NCBI RefSeq assembly: GCF_014694455.1
Contig: NZ_JAAUWT010000011.1
Span: 1-64,000, forward strand
Direction of reading: 5' to 3'
DNA: 64,000 nt
From: Vibrio sp. S9_S30
Lineage (GTDB): Bacteria > Pseudomonadota > Gammaproteobacteria > Enterobacterales > Vibrionaceae
Under the pieces are notes generated by a model. That model ran no database searches. It was not told the DNA's origin and saw only the letters and a program-made list of their open reading frames with translations. Made by a program: the position numbers and the translations under genes. Each line of letters opens with the position of its first letter. The first letter of the stretch is position 1. Shown piece by piece: positions 47,182 through 54,361 of the stretch.

Positions 47182-48075
47182 TTAGTCAGTAAAGTGCGCG
47201 GCAATCTTGTCGACGGCTTGGTCAACATATTCCGCAACATCGTAAAGCCCAACATGATTGGAACCCTGAATCACTTCGAGCTTTCCAGCGCCAGCGGTTG
47301 CTCGTAACATTTGCTCACTTTCGTATGCCGAATCCGCTTCAGAGCCAACAATCATCAGCAAAGGGGTCGGCGACAGATTTTCAGCGATATCCAATGCCGA
47401 AAAGTTGGCTAAGCTGGCAAACGACCAAGGCAGAAACTTGCTCTCATAACGCCCTTTTTGCCCTCGGGGCGTCATGTAGTAATCGTAAAACTCTCTGAAT
47501 AGTCTTGGCATGTCTTCACTGTCCGATTCAGGTGCATGAGGTAAATAGCTGATTTCACCTGTCTGTTGATAGGTTTCTCTTGCTTTGTTGCCCAGCTCTA
47601 GCACATCCAACACACCTTCTCTTCCCATAATGGTTTGATAAAAACCTCGGTGATCAAAGTAAGCACTGACTGTGGCTACGGATTTAATTCGTCTATCCGT
47701 TGCAGCCGCAAAGCTTAAGTATCCTCCTCCTGAACACACGCCTAAGCCATAAACACGATCGGGCTGAACATGGTGATGTAACCGAAGAAACGTCACTGCG
47801 TTAGAAATGTCTTCCGCTTTTAGGTAAGGGTTCTCATGAAATCTCGGCTGCCCTTCACTCGCCCCAAACGTTGCGTGGTCAAAGGTCAGAGTCACAAAAC
47901 CTTTAGCGGCTAATCGAGTAGCGTAGTGATCGACCGTTTGCTCTTTAACGCCCGCTTGAGGCCCTGCAATCACTACCGCAGGAAAAGGGTGATTTCCTTG
48001 AACTGGAATAAAAAGGTGTGCGGCAATTCGGTGACCGTTGCTATAAAAGGAGGTGTTTTGTTGAGTGTAAGTCAT
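47182..48075 (-). CDS. Alpha/beta hydrolase, dienelactone-hydrolase-like
   Basis: A 297-residue cytosolic hydrolase. The elbow motif is GVCSGGG (Gly-x-Cys-x-Gly), so the nucleophile is probably Cys as in dienelactone hydrolases and YcjY-like proteins. Other landmarks are FPAVVIAGPQAGVKEQ, LTFDHATFGASEGQ, LMIVGSEADS (Asp) and GSNHVGLYD (His). It is divergent from a LysR gene 110 bases away, its likely regulator. Substrate unknown; xenobiotic or aromatic esters are possible. Confidence 0.85.
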   Translation of the reverse strand: MTYTQQNTSFYSNGHRIAAHLFIPVQGNHPFPAVVIAGPQAGVKEQTVDHYATRLAAKGFVTLTFDHATFGASEGQPRFHENPYLKAEDISNAVTFLRLHHHVQPDRVYGLGVCSGGGYLSFAAATDRRIKSVATVSAYFDHRGFYQTIMGREGVLDVLELGNKARETYQQTGEISYLPHAPESDSEDMPRLFREFYDYYMTPRGQKGRYESKFLPWSFASLANFSALDIAENLSPTPLLMIVGSEADSAYESEQMLRATAGAGKLEVIQGSNHVGLYDVAEYVDQAVDKIAAHFTD

Positions 48076-48185
48076 AAAAGTTCTGCCTCTAATGATGAAT
48101 GATTCGCGATTTTTGAATGATGACTACATCATAGGAACAGTTTGATTTATGATATATACATCAACACTATACTGACTGTTACATA

Positions 48186-49091
48186 ATGAACAACAATATT
48201 TCCTTGCTCGATGTAAAAGCGTTTGTCGCCATCGTATCGTATGGCAGCTTTACCAATGCTGCTGAGGCACTAGGGGCATCTAAGGCACATCTCTCACGCC
48301 AATTGAGCCAACTAGAAAGAGCGTTAGGCGTGCAGTTATTGATACGCACAACTCGCTCCCTCAAGTTGACTGAACAAGGGGAGCGTTTTTATTCAAAATC
48401 CCAAGCCGCCCTAATGGAAATCGAACAAGCGGCTTTTGATGCATTGGAGCAAAGCGCATCGATGTCTGGGTTGATCCGCATCAACAGCCTAGGAGGGGCA
48501 TTTGGCGAAGAATACTTGTCGCAAGCCATCGCCGAGTTTTCTATGTGTTACCCAGAGATTCGCATTGATATTTCCTTCGACAGCAAACAAGTCAGCTTAA
48601 TGGAGGATGAGTTTGATCTTGTGATCCGCTCAGGAAACCTGCCTGATTCTCGTATGGTTGCTCGACACTTAATGGATATGGATGTGGGCGTATTTTGCTC
48701 TCAGGACTATTTAAAAGGTAAATCGCTCCCGAGCCACCCAAGCCAATTTAAAGAACATCGCTGCTTAACTGGTACAATAGACAAGTGGACATTCACTCAC
48801 TCAAATGGTGAATCACAAACCATCCAAGTCAGCCCGTCTGCAAGCTGTTCAAATAGCCGGGTATTATTGACTTACGCGATCAACGGAATGGGTATTTGTC
48901 GCCTGCCTAGCCGATACGCAGAAACCCATTTAAGAAACGGTAAATTGGTCCACGCCATTGAAGATTGGTCTGTTGCCTCTATCCCTATTCACCTTATTTA
49001 CAACAAAAACCGCTACCAACCAGAAAAGCTTAAAACGCTGATTCAGTTTCTTTGTGCATGGTTTCAAAATGGAAAATACAGTTCTGAGTAA
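48186..49091 (+). CDS. LysR-family transcriptional regulator
   Basis: A 301-residue LysR protein: HTH FVAIVSYGSFTNAAEALGAS then KAHLSRQLSQLERALGVQ, effector domain from about residue 90 (SGLIRINSLGGAFGEEYLSQ). It is of the group that often controls a divergently transcribed enzyme or dehydrogenase gene. The shared 110-bp gap contains a weak TGAT-N6-ATCA repeat at 48150-48163 that may be its site. Confidence 0.88.
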   Translation: MNNNISLLDVKAFVAIVSYGSFTNAAEALGASKAHLSRQLSQLERALGVQLLIRTTRSLKLTEQGERFYSKSQAALMEIEQAAFDALEQSASMSGLIRINSLGGAFGEEYLSQAIAEFSMCYPEIRIDISFDSKQVSLMEDEFDLVIRSGNLPDSRMVARHLMDMDVGVFCSQDYLKGKSLPSHPSQFKEHRCLTGTIDKWTFTHSNGESQTIQVSPSASCSNSRVLLTYAINGMGICRLPSRYAETHLRNGKLVHAIEDWSVASIPIHLIYNKNRYQPEKLKTLIQFLCAWFQNGKYSSE

Positions 49092-49104
49092 GAGATAAGA
49101 AAAA

Positions 49105-49152
49105 GACCGAGGTTCTCGCCAACTTTAAGAAGAAAGCTGGCGAGTGAGAACC
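49105..49152. terminator. Hairpin between LysR and aox
   Basis: GGTTCTC-GCCA-CTTT at 49111-49126 pairs with AAAG-CTGGCGAG-GAGAACC ending at 49152, with a small bulge. On the minus strand the stem is followed by tctttttc, so it mainly terminates aox; it may also end the LysR transcript. Confidence 0.78.
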
Positions 49153-49153
49153 A

Positions 49154-49789
49154 TCAGTTCTGGTGGGCTGGTAAGTTTTGTGTTTCGTAAGCATCAGCGA
49201 ATGAATGGTTACGATCTCGATGCTTGGCTTCGTCGTTACGAATTTGCAAAATCACGTCTCTTAGCATCGCATCGCTGGGCAGTTGATAGTAACTAATCGC
49301 GATTTTCGGTGCAGGAACGTTCTCTACTTCACCACCATCAATTTTACCAAGATACTCGGTATAACTTTTACAGGCTTCTTCCTCAAAATACCCGACCACT
49401 CGATGTGCAATCTTAGACGAAAGCAGATAAATCAAACCGTAAACGACAATAAAGACTCCTTGCCCAAGCAGCACTAAAGCGCGCTCAACCCAACTGGGTT
49501 TTGCAATATCCAAAAAAATCATAAGGTGCATTCGCTCATTCTCGGCTTCGTCTAGCAACTCTCTGATCCAGCCTTCATCGTCTTTCATGCGCCTAAGAGC
49601 CTTCATGTGGTTAAACATGCCCGCAACCATGCCAGGCACCGCAGCGATGGTTTCTAAGATCACGGCGCGTTTTGCGTACTTCTTCCCATAGAAAATATTG
49701 AGAGTAAATTTCAAAAATTGCGTAATACGATACGCAACACGTTCGGAAAACTTACTCGCAGAGCGATGCGTTAATTTAAAGTCTGACAT
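49154..49789 (-). CDS. aox: Alternative oxidase
   Basis: A 211-residue di-iron ubiquinol oxidase: the iron ligands are in RAVILETIAAVPG, LLDEAENERMHLMIFLD, YFEEEACKSYTEY and RNDEAKHRDRNH (LET, NERMH, EEEA and DEAKH motifs). Two hydrophobic hairpin segments sit in the inner membrane. It oxidises ubiquinol and reduces oxygen without pumping protons and resists cyanide and nitric oxide. I chose the ATG at 49789 because GAAGGAAG precedes it; the TTG at 49807 overlaps that site. Vibrio fischeri AOX is known to be NO-induced through NsrR, and an NsrR-like box lies upstream here. Confidence 0.95.
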   Translation of the reverse strand: MSDFKLTHRSASKFSERVAYRITQFLKFTLNIFYGKKYAKRAVILETIAAVPGMVAGMFNHMKALRRMKDDEGWIRELLDEAENERMHLMIFLDIAKPSWVERALVLLGQGVFIVVYGLIYLLSSKIAHRVVGYFEEEACKSYTEYLGKIDGGEVENVPAPKIAISYYQLPSDAMLRDVILQIRNDEAKHRDRNHSFADAYETQNLPAHQN

Positions 49790-49812
49790 GAGCTTTACTT
49801 CCTTCAACTTAA

Positions 49813-49835
49813 AATATGTATTTAAAATACACCTT
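49813..49835 (-). promoter_or_regulatory. NsrR-like operator upstream of aox
   Basis: AATATGTATTT-a-AAATACACCTT is an 11-1-11 inverted repeat differing at one base per half from the NsrR consensus (AAGATGYATTT-N-AAATRCATCTT). It lies 24 bases upstream of the aox ATG. A further half-like AAATGCAACCTT follows at 49837. NsrR represses until nitric oxide damages its Fe-S cluster. Confidence 0.78.
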
Positions 49836-49927
49836 TAAAATGCAACCTTCAATAGTTTTTAGATCTTTAAACTATTTTTTATACGCCATCCGAGCATATA
49901 TAAATAGGAAGATAGGCAAGAAACATA

Positions 49928-50161
49928 AAAAAAGCCATGGCATATCATGACTTTTATCGCATTCAAACGTCGAAAAACCTAATACGGGTTGCCTTAATAA
50001 ACATCACGCACATAACGCTTCCAGTTCTTCCAAACTTTTGGTGGTGTATATTCGTTTGCCATCTCAATTCCTTATCTGTGTGAGGAGGGGGATATCTCTG
50101 AGCCTGAGATCAGCAACCCCTACCACATACATTAGGTCTTTTTGCTCGGTTAAAAGAAACT
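49928..50161. repeat. Mosaic of cysJ tail and yghU 5' copies
   Basis: Left to right: a degenerate copy of the cysJ terminator (aaagccatgg...catgactttt, 49931-49953); a copy of the last cysJ codons (49993-50020, 26 of 28 bases as at 52554-52582); 18 bases copied from inside cysJ (50013-50030 match 52841-52858); then the yghU start codons, leader and promoter (50029-50160). An 8-bp repeat (taacgctt) present twice in cysJ explains the internal junction as a deletion. The 365-bp gap between aox and the protease otherwise holds only the aox promoter. Confidence 0.8.
49994..50062 (-). pseudogene. Chimeric micro-ORF, YghU head fused to CysJ tail
   Basis: ATG at 50062 with the copied yghU leader opens a 22-codon frame: MANEYTPPKVW (YghU), then KNW from out-of-frame cysJ, then KRYVRDVY, the exact C-terminus of the CysJ-like gene, and a stop. 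It has the yghU ribosome site and promoter copy, so it could be transcribed. More likely it is a fossil of rearrangement. Confidence 0.5.
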
Positions 50162-50172
50162 CCCCCTATTTA

Positions 50173-51042
50173 TTAGCTAACAGGTTTCACGAGGATTTTA
50201 TGGTTATCAAAATCAATTCGTACGTCAAATTGATGAAAAAAGTCTGCACCAAGTAAGCCATCCAGTTGAAATCGAGGGTCAATAGGAAACAGTAGCGCCT
50301 TGCTGGTAAAAGAATGCCCATACGTGGTCATTGGCTCGTTGAGAAGTTGGCAAGGAATGTTTCCTAAGCTGTATTGGCACGCTTCTAACGATTCCTTCGG
50401 ATTCACTTTGTTGCTCACAAACAGAGTGTTGGATGCCCCAGTATCCAAAACCAACGTGTAGAGCTGATTTTTAGTCTCAACGGCGACACCAATCCCTTCC
50501 TTGGAAACACCAAGATCAGACCATTGTTTGGATACCGATTGGTCTGAATTTACAATAGACAGTTCTTTGTCTTTAAAGCTGATTTGTACCGTTCTTCCTG
50601 AAAACAGCCCTAACCCTATAACGGGTAAATCATCCGTGTCTGCTTTTTCTCCTCCAACAGATACTCCCCACGATTGGAGCGCGACCACTTCAAGATCTTC
50701 AAATTCCAAGCATCCTAATTTCAGCATTTTTAAGTGATAAACAGAATTGTTGAACTCTTTCCCTGCGGCATTCATGCTTTTGCGTTTTTCGGGTAAATCC
50801 GTTATTCCCTTTAGGTTAATCATCATTGACTTGGGCAAATGTAACCCTGCGCTTGACCCCGTATCCAGAAGGAAGTCTATCTCTTGTCCACCGATCTCCA
50901 GCGTCACCACTGGCATACCTTTAGGAGTGAAAGAAATAGGAGTACTGAGCGAGTCGCAACTCTTGGAAAATGAAGCCGCACTGAAAGTAAGTAAGAAAAG
51001 AAGAAGCGGGAGGCGACCGAAAAGACGGAAAATAACATGCAT
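50173..51042 (-). CDS. Secreted retropepsin-like aspartic protease
   Basis: A 289-residue protein with signal peptide (LPLLLFLLTFSAASFSK). It has two DTG active-site motifs on one chain: LLDTGSSAGLHL near residue 57 and LVLDTGASNTLF near residue 198, each followed by a hydrophobic strand, with GLGLF and GLLGADFF as the paired Gly motifs. That gives a complete two-lobed enzyme, whereas most bacterial clan-AA proteins have one lobe and dimerise. Four Cys may form disulfides in the periplasm. It is next to a duplicated yghU promoter fragment. Substrate unknown. Confidence 0.85.
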   Translation of the reverse strand: MHVIFRLFGRLPLLLFLLTFSAASFSKSCDSLSTPISFTPKGMPVVTLEIGGQEIDFLLDTGSSAGLHLPKSMMINLKGITDLPEKRKSMNAAGKEFNNSVYHLKMLKLGCLEFEDLEVVALQSWGVSVGGEKADTDDLPVIGLGLFSGRTVQISFKDKELSIVNSDQSVSKQWSDLGVSKEGIGVAVETKNQLYTLVLDTGASNTLFVSNKVNPKESLEACQYSLGNIPCQLLNEPMTTYGHSFTSKALLFPIDPRFQLDGLLGADFFHQFDVRIDFDNHKILVKPVS

Positions 51043-51350
51043 TGGTAGATAACCTTAAATAAAGTAAGTCAGATTCATTGTTCACAATAAATCCATAGAG
51101 TGAGCCATACTAATCTTTCAATAACTTAACTTAAACTTACGAATCTAATATTCTTAGTAAAATGCGTCTGGGTCCACATTCCATCTACACACTATTTTAA
51201 AATAGTTTTTTGGAGATATTAAATTGAAATTAATTTTCACTCCTCATAAAAAATAAGAGACCATTTTAAATATAGAAACGGCCTTTGAAATAATAAATTA
51301 TAAACTCTATATAGGAAATCAGGATGCTGATAAATAATTATGATTTGAAG
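51043..51350. other. AT-rich spacer before the protease
   Basis: About 300 bases of very AT-rich sequence containing the protease promoter region and the 3' flank of the SPASM fragment. No gene or clear terminator was recognised. Confidence 0.4.
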
Positions 51351-52205
51351 TTATTCTAAACAAAGAACTTCTGATATTTTTTTATATGGAACTCCTTCAT
51401 CCAGAAGCTTAGCAGACATTCTTGAATAAAGCTCTTTCATTGAATCACAATAAACAGTTGGATTAATACAACTATTATTCTTGCTACTATATTTCAAATG
51501 AACAGCATTTGTACCACCACCACAAATTTTTGACCAACAACAGTCAGTACATTGTTCTGGTATTGTTCTCAATTCTTTATCTAGTTTTTCAAATTGTTCA
51601 ATTAACAAGTAATCATACAGTGATGTGCTCACAACATTACATTTTGGGAACGCATTCCAAATTGGGCTTTGGAATAAAAGATCATCAGGACCAAGATCTC
51701 CATTAGATTGTATAGTAAAAGAAATAGTTACCATATCTAAATCACTATATCCACCTAATGAAAATTTATTTATTCCTGAGAATTTCAAAAGCGCAGTTGA
51801 AAATTTCCGAATAGAAACATCTTTGAATCCACCATCAATCCATGCATCTAATGCGCTTCCCATGAATTTCTCGTATCCATGATCATATACAAAGTCATCA
51901 TGATTCATTGCAGGAAACAAGAAATCCATATTTTTAACTTCAAGATCATTGACGAAGTGATTATAAACCTCTCTACCGTCAGATTTTGGATTAATAACGC
52001 ACAGAAGACCAAAAGATGGAATTCTTCCATTTTTGTGAGCATCTCTTAGTTTTATAATACCTTGTTTTTCACTACCATATGATCCTTGCCCATTAGTCAA
52101 TATTCTTTGTTCATCATTATAAACCTCAAGCCCATCTAAGCTAGCACCAACAGAAATATTATATTGTTCAAAATTTTGTATCCAATCTTCAGCACTTAAA
52201 CACAT
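51351..52205 (-). pseudogene. N-terminally truncated radical SAM/SPASM maturase
   Basis: 284 residues remain of a peptide or sulfatase-type maturase. ISVGASLDGLEVYNDEQRIL and GQGSYGSEKQGI match the middle of the radical-SAM barrel, and CTDCCWSKICGGG near residue 229 is part of the SPASM auxiliary-cluster region with later Cys (NSCINPTVYCDSM). The N-terminal CxxxCxxC that binds the SAM cluster is absent, and the frame begins mid-domain. It is therefore probably inactive. The sequence is much more AT-rich than its neighbours, suggesting acquisition by transfer. No precursor-peptide gene was found next to it. Confidence 0.75.
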
Positions 52206-52500
52206 GCCATTGAATTACCGAAGTAAATCAGCAATAGAGAACCAGTTCCCTTTGCTCAAGGTGGTCACGAGGCTTATTACTAGCTGGTCGGATAAGAACA
52301 CCCGATACCGTTTCATAAACCTGTACTTTTCGCCATTTTTTGAACGCTTTCCGCATTATAGAATTGCTTAAACTGCTTTTGTAGGGAGATAATCGTCATC
52401 AGCTTCACGGTTGATGTTGGTGGTTTGTTTGGCGACGATTATCTGATCATAAATGACTATCTAAATAACCGCTTAGAGCTTAAGATCCTGTCTATGAGAA
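52206..52500. other. Remnant sequence between SPASM fragment and cysJ-like gene
   Basis: No intact gene. On the minus strand short stretches such as INREADDDYLPTKA and MRKAFKKWRKVQVYE are open but broken by stops and frame changes. They do not read as the missing radical-SAM N-terminus. Base composition returns to that of the surrounding genome, so the truncation point of the maturase is about 52200. Confidence 0.4.
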
Positions 52501-52506
52501 TGGCAT

Positions 52507-52530
52507 AAAGCCATGGCGAACCATGGCTTT
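52507..52530 (-). terminator. Terminator of the gltB-cysJ-like operon
   Basis: AAAGCCATGG-cgaa-CCATGGCTTT is a perfect 10-bp stem 26 bases after the cysJ-like stop; minus-strand downstream reads TTTATG. A degenerate copy lies at 49931-49953. Confidence 0.8.
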
Positions 52531-52555
52531 GAATGACATGCAAGCTTAGAAAAGC

Positions 52556-54316
52556 TTAATACACGTCACGCACATAACGCTTCTGCTTTTTGAGCTGGTT
52601 AACATAGGCTTCTGCTTCTTCTTTGGATTTGTTACCGTGAACTTCGATAACGTCATGCAAGGCTTTGTCTACATCTTTTGCCATGTAGTACGCATCACCA
52701 CACACGAAGAAGTAACCACCGCGCTCTAACCATTCATACAGTTCCGCGCCACTCTCACGCATTTTGTCTTGCACATAGACTTTTTCTGCTTGGTCACGCG
52801 AAAAAGCCAAATCCAGTTTAGTAAGCACTCCCTTACTTTGTAACGCTTCCAGTTCTTCTTGGTAAATAAAATCCGTCGCACTGTTTCTATCACCAAAGAT
52901 TAGCCAGTTATCACCAGGGGAAGCTTGAACTTCGCGCTCTTCAAGGAACGCTCGGAATGGCGCAATACCCGTTCCCGGCCCCACCATGATCATCGGCGCT
53001 TTGTCGTCTTCTGGCACCGCGAAATTCTTGTTAGGGGCAAAGTAACAAGGCACGACGTCCCCTTCTTCCACCAAGTCGGCCAACCACGTAGAGCACGTAC
53101 CATTGTAGTCGCGGTCGCCGTTTTGGTAACGCACACTGCCAATGGTCAAGTGAACTTCGTCTGCGTGCTTGTTCAAGCTCGATGAAATCGAGTAAGCACG
53201 CGGTGCAATAGGCTTAAGCAGCGATAATATTTCTGCCAGCGATAACGTCACGCTTGGGTATTGCCGCAACAAATCGAGAATGTCTTTCCCCCAAAGAAAA
53301 TCATTTAAGCCTTTATTGTCTTCATTACCAATGAGTGCGATCAATGTGTGATCGCTGGCGCTTTCCGCCAAGGCTTTGACAAATTCTTTGGATGGGGTAC
53401 GAATATCCAAATGCGAGGTGAAAATTTCGCGCAAACTGAAGTTGTCACCATTCCAAGATGGCTTTTCATCGCCACTGAACTGAAAGTGCTCTAGGAATGC
53501 TTGAACCAGTTCAGGGCGGTTTTGAGCGATTACGTTGAGGGCGTCACCAGCTTTATAGCACTCACCGCTGCCTTCCAACGAGATTTCGTAATGTACGATT
53601 TCTTTGCTGGAACCTGCTTTGTTCAGCACACGCTTATGTTTTAGCGTGGCTTGCAGTGGTTGTTTACGGCTGTACTTCGACTTAGCCTTTGGGGCGCTGC
53701 CTCCTTGAGCTACGGTGGCTTCACCGTCATCCCCCTTGTCGGCAATGCCCGGTAGAGTGGCGATCATCCACTCTTCGGCAGGTTGTTCAAAATCGATGTC
53801 GCAATCCACCCGCGCCGTCACCCGCGTTGCACCAAGTTCTTCAAGACGCTCATCCCAAAGCTTACCCGCTAAGCAGAACTCATCGTAACTGGTGTCGCCA
53901 AGTGCCAGTATGGAGAAAAAGGTGCCGTCCAATTGAGGGGCGTGTTCATCCGACATGGTTTGCCAAAGTGACTCGGCGTTGTCGGGCATTTCACCCTCAC
54001 CATAGGTACTGGTTACTATCAGGATACGAGAAGATTTCACAAAGATTTGTGCATCGACGTCATCCATGTCGTAAACCGAGGCGGTCATGCCATATTCTTT
54101 GGCTTTTTCTGCTGTGTCGTAAGCGACCGCTTCAGCGTTGCCCGTTTGAGAACCATAAAGAATGGTGAGCGCCTTTACTTGAGGCTTGGATTCCGCGTGT
54201 ACCACGGATTCTTCCTTGACCAACAGGCGCGAGTGCAACCCAGAAAAGAAGCCCGCCAACCAGGTCTTCTGATCGTCGTTAAACGGAATGTCTTGAGGCA
54301 AATAAGGTACTTTCAT
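52556..54316 (-). CDS. CysJ-like diflavin reductase downstream of gltB
   Basis: A 586-residue NADPH-dependent diflavin reductase, close in length to CysJ (599). The FMN flavodoxin domain (about residues 48-190) has LYGSQTGNAEAVAYDTAE, TSTYGEGEMPDNA and LALGDTSYDEFC. The FAD-binding domain (about 225-430) has APRAYSISSS and the NADPH domain has MVGPGTGIAPFRAFLEER, FGDRNSATDFIY, FVCGDAYYMAKDVDKAL and C-terminal RYVRDVY. By homology it would be the alpha subunit of sulfite reductase. However, no cysI is next to it; it lies 45 bases after gltB on the same strand and shares its terminator. I infer that it passes electrons from NADPH to the glutamate synthase. It uses FAD and FMN and no Fe-S clusters. 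Confidence 0.88.
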   Translation of the reverse strand: MKVPYLPQDIPFNDDQKTWLAGFFSGLHSRLLVKEESVVHAESKPQVKALTILYGSQTGNAEAVAYDTAEKAKEYGMTASVYDMDDVDAQIFVKSSRILIVTSTYGEGEMPDNAESLWQTMSDEHAPQLDGTFFSILALGDTSYDEFCLAGKLWDERLEELGATRVTARVDCDIDFEQPAEEWMIATLPGIADKGDDGEATVAQGGSAPKAKSKYSRKQPLQATLKHKRVLNKAGSSKEIVHYEISLEGSGECYKAGDALNVIAQNRPELVQAFLEHFQFSGDEKPSWNGDNFSLREIFTSHLDIRTPSKEFVKALAESASDHTLIALIGNEDNKGLNDFLWGKDILDLLRQYPSVTLSLAEILSLLKPIAPRAYSISSSLNKHADEVHLTIGSVRYQNGDRDYNGTCSTWLADLVEEGDVVPCYFAPNKNFAVPEDDKAPMIMVGPGTGIAPFRAFLEEREVQASPGDNWLIFGDRNSATDFIYQEELEALQSKGVLTKLDLAFSRDQAEKVYVQDKMRESGAELYEWLERGGYFFVCGDAYYMAKDVDKALHDVIEVHGNKSKEEAEAYVNQLKKQKRYVRDVY

Positions 54317-54361
54317 TTTTCTTCCTACTATGAAATCTAGCCTTCCCTAGGATCTGTCGAC

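Noticed and set aside
52556..54316. Calling the diflavin reductase a true sulfite-reductase subunit
   Set aside because: No cysI, cysH or cysG nearby, and the gene is tied to gltB by position and terminator; the fold is CysJ-like but the role is probably different.
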